In this document: positions 57,290 to 64,000 of the stretch, one piece after another
Layout of the letters: every line of letters begins with the position of its first letter
How positions within the stretch are numbered: the stretch's first letter is position 1
Assembly: GCA_963082975.1 (NCBI GenBank)
Contig: OY720345.1
Span: forward strand, 8,086,491 to 8,150,490
Source: Labia minor
Taxonomy: Eukaryota; Arthropoda; Insecta; Dermaptera; Spongiphoridae
Direction of reading: 5' to 3'
Length of the DNA stretch: 64,000 nt
Position numbers and translations under genes: made by a program
Notes under the pieces: generated by a model
The model's input: the letters and a program-made list of their open reading frames with translations, nothing else
What the model was told of the DNA's origin: nothing
The model's database searches: none

Positions 57290-60200
57290 TCAAAGTTGAA
57301 ATTTAGTAACGAGCTGTTTAGTGGCACTGGCCATCTCATAAGCACAGGACCTCACCTTATGAAGAAAGTATGTATGATCGATTTCTTGTGATGAGTTAGT
57401 TGCTAATATTCTTTTCCAGGAAGCGCATTCGGTTTGCAGACGTCCTGTATTGAGATTCAATTGCCGTAAAGCAGAACGTATATTTTCATCAGGAATATTC
57501 TAAAATAATAATACAAATATAATAGAAAAATGATCAAAAATCATTAAAAAATATAAAAATAATATCTGATAATTGATAATATGATTAAGTAAACCTATAA
57601 TTAATAAAAAAAATTAAATACTTGTGGGAAAATCGCAGTAAGTTCTGCAACCGCAACTCTGATTCTTTCAGCACAGGGAACAAGAGCATCTCTTTTTTCT
57701 ACATTTTGCATTGAAGTCCATAATTCTTGAATTCTTTTGGTAAGTTGGTCGGTTCGTCGTTTTACCTCCTCAGCTAACGGCATTCCTCTCAAAAGTCCTT
57801 CAGCTAATTCTATAAATAGGATAAATTTATAAATGATGATGAAAAATATAGATAATTGATAAAATAATAATAATAAAAAAAAAGTTATGAATTACAAACA
57901 TTCGAATAAATTTGAAATATTTTTTAATACAATTATTATCAAATTTAAACTAATAATAATTTTCAAAGACATAGTTATATGCCATTTTTAATTATTATAA
58001 TATGTTCATCTTATTTAAAATAACAAATAAAGAATTCATCAATATATAGTAAGTATGCTCGATATCTTAATTAATTTATTATATGTAAATTTAAGTGTGG
58101 AAATAATATTTAACGATTTTTGTTATAAGATCAAAATTTATATATTGGATTTTTTGTATTCTAAAGCAGTTTATTGATGATCTTTATATGGGATTGTATT
58201 AAATAATGTATTGATCTTTTGTTAACAAATTCATATTAATATTTGGTAATAATGTACACATCGAAAAGATTATATTTAAAGATTAAAAAAATCTTACCAG
58301 AAGATTGAGTTGGGCATTGATACATGCTTTGAGTTACACCTTGTCTTAAAGTATTAGTTGGACTTTCATATTCAGATGGTTCTCGTATTTGATTTTTATC
58401 CCAATGTGGGCGATGTTGCAAACCTTCTCTGGTCTCGTACATGGATGCTGGTCTTTGTTGATGAGATGATGAAGTTCTTGGAGACTTAACATCTAATACC
58501 GGTTCTGTATCTACAACCTCATGACCATTTGGTAATAAAATTTGTGTCATAGGAGTTGTTTTAAAACCAGCTTGTTGAAGCATTACACGCAATTCTCTAT
58601 TTTCAGAAATTAATTTTTGAACCTAATTAAAGTAATTAAGATTTTAATAAATATATATTAAAATGAATATTTAATAAATATTCTAACCGTAGAATTGAGA
58701 ATTTGAATTTTAGATTTCATATTTGTCATTTTATATTCAGATTCATTTAGTTGTTTTTTTAAATTTTCGATATTAGCTGGTCCAGGAACAAAAGTAGATG
58801 ATTTATCCTAAAATATATAAAATAAATTATTTTTATCTAATATTATTATTATTATTAATTTTGTGATTTTAGATAAAGGAAAGTAATTATTTATATTTTT
58901 CAAGCCAGTATTTTAAAATTAATTAAGATTCGAAGATAAAATCAATTATAACTAATATTTTTTATTATTTTAAAATCTAATACATTAAAAAAATTAAATA
59001 CCTCTTCAAGAAGATTTTCTTTTTCATTATTAATATGTGAATCACTTAATTTTACAGGCTAAAACAAAGAAATAAATAATCAAATTTTAATATTGTTTTA
59101 AAATTAAATTAATTTTAAATATTTACATCTTTGCTTTTTGATGTTACTTGCTCTACTAAAAGCGCAATTTGTTCTGCTGAAAGATAATCTTCATCAGATG
59201 CCACACTATCATAGAGGGGTTCCTCATCAGATATTTCTGATTTATATAGAGAAGAATGAAGATCACGCTTGTGAAATAAAGGCCGTTCTTAATGAAAAGA
59301 AATAAGTATAAGAAATTTATCAAAAAAAGAAAGTTAAAATTAAATTGTTTTGTATTTTTTACCTTGTGGAATAATTAATAATGTTGAATTTTGGTTCTGA
59401 CGTCTTTTTGCATCTGATAATAAATCAATAATAAGAGTTGCAAATTCTTTGGCACTAAATCTAGCAAGTTTTTGCCGACCTTGATTTCGGGTAGATGAAA
59501 ATTCTGGATTAACAGGAAGAAATGGGACCGCACTACAATCTAATCCACTTGAATATGTTGTTTCACGTGTAGCCAACCAAACTAAGAGAAAAATGCAACA
59601 GTATACATTTTTACTATTCTATATGCGTGGATTCTATAAGTATTATCAAAATAAGCTATAAAAAGATCAAACAATTTTACTTGATTCAGTTTCACGGCGA
59701 TCAACTTCATCATAAACGTCCATTGCTAATTCTTCAAAGAGATGATTTGGAAGCTTTTAAAAATAAATGAAAAAAAAATTCATTCATTATTAATGACTAA
59801 ATAAAATATTTGAATATTTATAATTAAATTTTATACCTTTTGTAATTTTTTTTTTGCATCTTTCGATAATTCTCCTATGATTAAATCAGATATTTCAGGA
59901 ATTATAAAATGTTCTCCGTTTATGTGATCAGGTTTGCGATTACACAAAAAATAGGCAAGCTTATCAGTTAATTCATACATGCATTCAATTAAACGAATTG
60001 AAATTTCTTTGAAACCAGCCATTCTAAAAGCAACATATTAAATATATTTAAATAAAGATACATACATATTTAGTTAAAATAGAAAAATAATTAAATTTTA
60101 TTTATTTTTAGTTAAAATGAAATACAATTAAGAATTATAATTCAAATTAATTATTACTTAGCGTAATCTATTGGAGTTTTTCCAAAATTGTCACAAGAAC

Positions 60201-61487
60201 CAGGATCAGAGCCATATACGATTAATAATTCTAATTGTAATAGTTGTCCTGCTTTAGCAGCTACATGAAGAGGAGTTGTACATTTTTCCTATCCAAAAAA
60301 TGTTTTGTTTATGAATATAGAAAGAGTTAAATAAATTTTAATTAATTTAAATTATACTAATATTTATAATTATAAATAATTTTTTTTTGAAATATACTAT
60401 TTTTAATAATATCAATCATTAAAGTAGAAATAAAATTTAAATGATTACATTCTTAGTCCATTCTTAGAAAATATGTAATACAATTAATTCGAGTTGTATT
60501 AAAGTGACAGTTGATAGTCAGAAAATATATATTAAAATATTATATTAAAAAAACATATATTACTAACCGGGTGATAATAGTTAGGATCAGCACCTTGGGA
60601 TAATAATCGGAGACTTGTTTCTAAATTTGATGTTCTGACACTTGAATGAAGTTGTTTACTTAAATCATTTTCTTGTAAAAGTGTATCTTCTTTTCCAGGT
60701 TTAAAAATAAATGATAACATTTGATATTTTGCACGAATAAAATCAGCTTTGACAGGACTAAATAAAATTAATATTAATAATTATATACAGATTTATTATA
60801 AAAAAAGAACAATAGTTAAATATAAATTATTAGAATACTTACTGTAATGGATCTCTTGGTTGAGGTTTTTTCCTAGATTGTTTGACATTAAGAGGTTCTA
60901 TTAATGTATGTTCCCAAATGCTATTTGCTCCATTTTTACTTAATGTTTGCACCATTTGGATTCTTGATGGACAATTGTGACCTTTTTTTAAAGAGATCAC
61001 CTGTGAAATATGTCTACCTAAACTTCGATGAATACTACTGCATTCATCACAAAGAAAAATCCCTTTATTGATAGATGCCCACGTTGGATCTAAAATATTA
61101 TTATAATTTATTAATTAATTATTTCAATTAGAAATTTATATGAGATATGTTTATTTTATTGATTCTTATGATATTTAATAAGTATGATACTTAATATCAA
61201 TATTACAATAATATTTCAATATATATATATACCTATATTTTAAACAGAATAATAATAATTTATTAAAAAGGTTGTGAATTAATTTGAATGAAAATTAATG
61301 TGTTTAAATAGATTTATTTTATAAAATTGTTATATTCAAATTAATATAATTTATATTATATTATTTTTATATAGTATATTTTTCTTTAGAAACATAATTG
61401 TAATGTATAACAATATTAAATTCTTTTACCTGATGAACCACAATCCGCGCAGTTCTCTGACATATTTCTTAGTTTACCCTTAGACAT
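57290..61487 (-). CDS. GIT: ARF GTPase-activating protein GIT
   Basis: Thirteen exons join in phase (61487-61430, 61089-60843, 60757-60568, 60288-60158, 60023-59837, 59753-59681, 59581-59363, 59287-59127, 59058-59002, 58807-58688, 58622-58298, 57809-57622, 57499-57290) into about 721 residues; human GIT1 is 761. The ArfGAP zinc finger is CADC-X16-CDEC (Cys13/16/33/36) with the arginine finger at Arg41 (SSIHRSLGRH). Ankyrin repeats follow (SVRTSNLETSLRLLSQGADP; TPLHVAAKAGQ). Two Spa2-homology repeats carry AVPFLPVNPEFSSTRNQGRQ and FATLIIDLLSDAKRR. A coiled coil and the C-terminal focal-adhesion-targeting bundle complete it. GIT scaffolds PIX and paxillin and turns off ARF GTPases. Divergent from ANKRD13. 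Confidence 0.96.
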
Positions 61488-61748
61488 TTTATAATATTAA
61501 TTTCAATTGATTTTTCAATATAATTTCTATATATTCCTAGTATGTGAAAAATTCATTTTTTATAAAAAGATTATAACAAGTAAGATTTAATAGATTAATT
61601 ATTACATAGAGCAAAAAAAATAATTTTTAAATTAACATATATTATATAGTTGGAAGATAAACGAAATATATAACATAATATTAAATATTAAATAATTAAT
61701 TAATAAAAATATTTATAAATTATAATTTGACATTTTAGATATACCTAT

Positions 61749-61786
<38 letters not shown>

Positions 61787-62279
61787 CTAGAGATTATCAA
61801 CGATATGGGGCATTCAATTTTATTCAGGGCCTACTTACATATATATAATCAAAGTTAAAGAATATATTAATTGAAAATAATAATTTATTATCTGTTTAAA
61901 AGAATTATTTATTTAATATTAAATAAGATATTTATGATAATAATTAAACTTATAAATATAAATTCATATAAATGTATATTTTTTTTAAAATTTATATTTT
62001 TCATTTATTTATTAATTTGTATAAATTATTTATATATTCAATTTATAAAATTATTATATTGTATATTTTTTATAAAAATGATTTAATAAAAAGTTTATTT
62101 GCCAACTTTATCAAGAAGAAGATAGCTGAAGATAAGTGATAACTTCAGTCAAAATAAGAAAAATAACACTACATAAAATTTGACATTTCATCATTAACTA
62201 TAGATAATTTGTAAACTAATATTTCGAATTTTATATTTTTATTAACATTTGTCTCTTATTAATTATATATATATAAAAA
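61488..62279. promoter_or_regulatory. Shared spacer between divergent GIT and ANKRD13
   Basis: The start codons are 792 bases apart in opposite directions, so both promoters lie here. A pure AT dinucleotide tract occupies about 61750-61782. The open frame at 61871-62086 is AT-driven (poly-Ile/Tyr/Lys) and not a gene. Confidence 0.5.
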
Positions 62280-64000
62280 ATGATAACCACAGACTTAATA
62301 CAATCCGAATATCCATTACATTGGTTAATTTGGAATAATAATTATCAAGATCTCAGCAAAGAACTGACAAACAAAATTGTATGTATTAATTATTATTGTA
62401 AATAAAGTTAAATAATATTTTTTAAAATTTTTATTATTTTTATTTTTTACTTTCAGCATGATAAAGAAAAAAAAGATTGTAGAGGAAGAACTCCACTTAT
62501 GTTAGCTGTAACTCTGGGACATTTGGAATGTTCTCGTGTTCTTCTTCAACATTCCACTAATGTTAATACAGAAAATAATGATGGATGGAATGTTGTACAA
62601 GAAGCTGTATCTACTGGGGACCCTGAACTCTTACAATTAGTATTAGAAAGAAGAGATTTCCAAAGATATTCAAGTAGAGTCGGTGGAATTCCTGAACTTT
62701 TACAAAAACTTAAAGAGGTGATTTATTGTTTTATTATAGTGTTTTTATGAATTTATTTATTTTTGTTTAATATCATTATATTTTTATAAAAAGGCTCCTG
62801 ATTTTTATGTTGAAATGAAATGGGAATTTACTAGTTGGGGTGAGTAAATTTATAATATTGAATTGTATTGAATTCAATGGTATAGAAGATGTGATTAAAT
62901 TATTTATTATTTATTTTTTAGTTCCATTGGTATCTAGGATGTGTCCAAGTGATACTTATAAAGTATATAAACAAGGCTCCAATGTTAGAATAGATACAAC
63001 ATTATTAGGCTTTGATCAATCAATTTGGCAAAGAGGAAATAGAAGTTATATTTTTAAAGGACAAAGTACGTTTTCATTTTTATTATTTATTATATTATAT
63101 TATTTATTATTTATATATATTTTTTTGTAATTATATAATTGTATAATTCCATTATATTTTTATATTATTTAATTAAAATTAATACAAATAAAAATTATTA
63201 ATCTATTCGCAATCACAAATTATTTAATTGATTCAATATTATAATTATATTTGATAAATTTAATTAAATTTTTTTTGGAAAGTTGATCATATATTATTTA
63301 TATTAATGCTTACTAAGAAGTTTAATATTTTACATTAAATCAATTTGATGATAGGGCCAATCCAATTAGCTGGCTTCATTGATTACTAATATAATAATTT
63401 ATAATTATTTTAAAGGTGATTCAGCTCTTATGATGGAAGTAGATCATGATACTCAACAAGTTTATATGGAACAAATGAAAATGTTAACAGTCCAAGATAT
63501 GCAATTTCTTCAACCAAGCGATGATGCCATTTCATCTAGACTTACAACTCCCATAGTTACAACATATATTGATACAGATAAAATAAGTTTTGAAAGGTAT
63601 ATTATAAATATTAATTTATTTTTTATAGAAACAATTATGAATTTATAAAAATAATATAATTGAAATAATATAATTAAATATATCAAATATTTATTTGTGT
63701 TTTTATGTATTTTAGAAACAAGTCAGGAATTTGGGGTTGGCGATCTGATAAAAATGAAAATGTAAATGGACATGAATGTAAAGTATTTAGTGCAACAAAT
63801 GTTGAATTGGTAACCAAAACAAGAACAGAACATTTAACGGAAACAGATAAAATGAAAGCACGATCACCAAAAACACCTTTTCAAAATTTTCTTGTATTTG
63901 CTGAAGTCGAAGAAAAACATTCATCAACTCAATTGAATAATGTAAATGTTATTTCCTTTGATTTATATATTATATTGTTTTTGTGCATTGTATATAATTT
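62280..64000 (+). CDS. ANKRD13: Ankyrin repeat domain protein 13, 5' part
   Basis: Six exons join in phase within the window (62280-62378, 62457-62717, 62794-62839, 62922-63065, 63416-63596, 63716-63941), and the gene continues past the right edge. The N-terminus SEYPLHWLIWNNNYQ and the repeats GRTPLMLAVTLGHLECSRVL and DGWNVVQEAVSTGD are ankyrin. They are followed by FYVEMKWEFTSWVPLVSRM-type and KSGIWGWR...VNGHE sequence and ATNVELVTKTRTEHL, all characteristic of the ANKRD13 family (ANKRD13A/B/D-like). These proteins bind Lys63-linked ubiquitin through C-terminal UIMs (not yet reached here) and regulate endocytosis of ubiquitylated receptors. The donor at 63942 (GTAAATG) implies at least one more exon. 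Confidence 0.94.

Noticed and set aside
61871-62086. 71-codon frame between GIT and ANKRD13
   Set aside because: Its Ile/Lys/Tyr/Phe-only composition is what random AT-rich DNA gives.

Overview
The window is AT-rich animal DNA: long introns and spacers, small exons with GT...AG borders, Kozak-like starts (GCCGCCATGG at both DEAF1 genes) and many DNA transposons. The gene set (DEAF1, a PGRP-SA-like recognition protein, GIT, ANKRD13, CLCC1, MECR) points to an insect. Base composition and compactness would fit a parasitoid wasp (Braconidae), but that is inference; nothing in the window proves the order.

Layout of host genes, left to right: CLCC1 (8747-11656, minus) and MECR (12174-13277, plus) are divergent over about 0.5 kb. 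DEAF1 copy a (17107-22524, minus) and DEAF1 copy b (29062-39334, minus) are tandem paralogs with the same ten-exon structure. A PGRP-SA-like immune recognition gene (31195-33157, plus) sits inside intron 7 of DEAF1b on the opposite strand. A short THAP-domain gene (39766-40505, minus) lies just upstream of DEAF1b. Then come a five-finger U1-type zinc-finger gene (51968-53245, minus), the ARF-GAP scaffold GIT (57290-61487, minus), and divergent from it ANKRD13 (62280 to beyond the right edge, plus). I assembled exon chains by hand; in every multi-exon model the splice phases close without a stop.

The rest is mobile DNA. There are three families of non-autonomous elements with the architecture of Helentron-associated elements (DINE-1-like): a terminal inverted repeat at the 5' tip, its partner set back from the 3' end, then a 3' stem-loop. 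There is a structurally complete hAT element with an intact 619-aa BED-finger transposase and an 8-bp target duplication (25127-28439). A 10.5-kb transposon sink (40.7-51.3 kb) holds a ZMYM1/TTF-type hAT, an LTR-like GC island, a MULE relic interrupted by another hAT, and an endonuclease fragment of the type fused to Helentron helicases. There are also mariner relics (1.6, 15.4, 54.6 kb), Tc1-like and other MITEs, LINE 3' fragments and one Helitron-like 3' terminus.

Functional links: PGRP-SA acts upstream of the Toll pathway, and Drosophila DEAF-1 has been reported as a transcriptional regulator of antimicrobial peptide genes, so their physical nesting here is suggestive but could be coincidence. 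CLCC1 (ER membrane), MECR (mitochondrial fatty-acid synthesis), GIT (focal adhesion and ARF signalling) and ANKRD13 (ubiquitin-binding endocytic adaptor) look like ordinary conserved neighbours.
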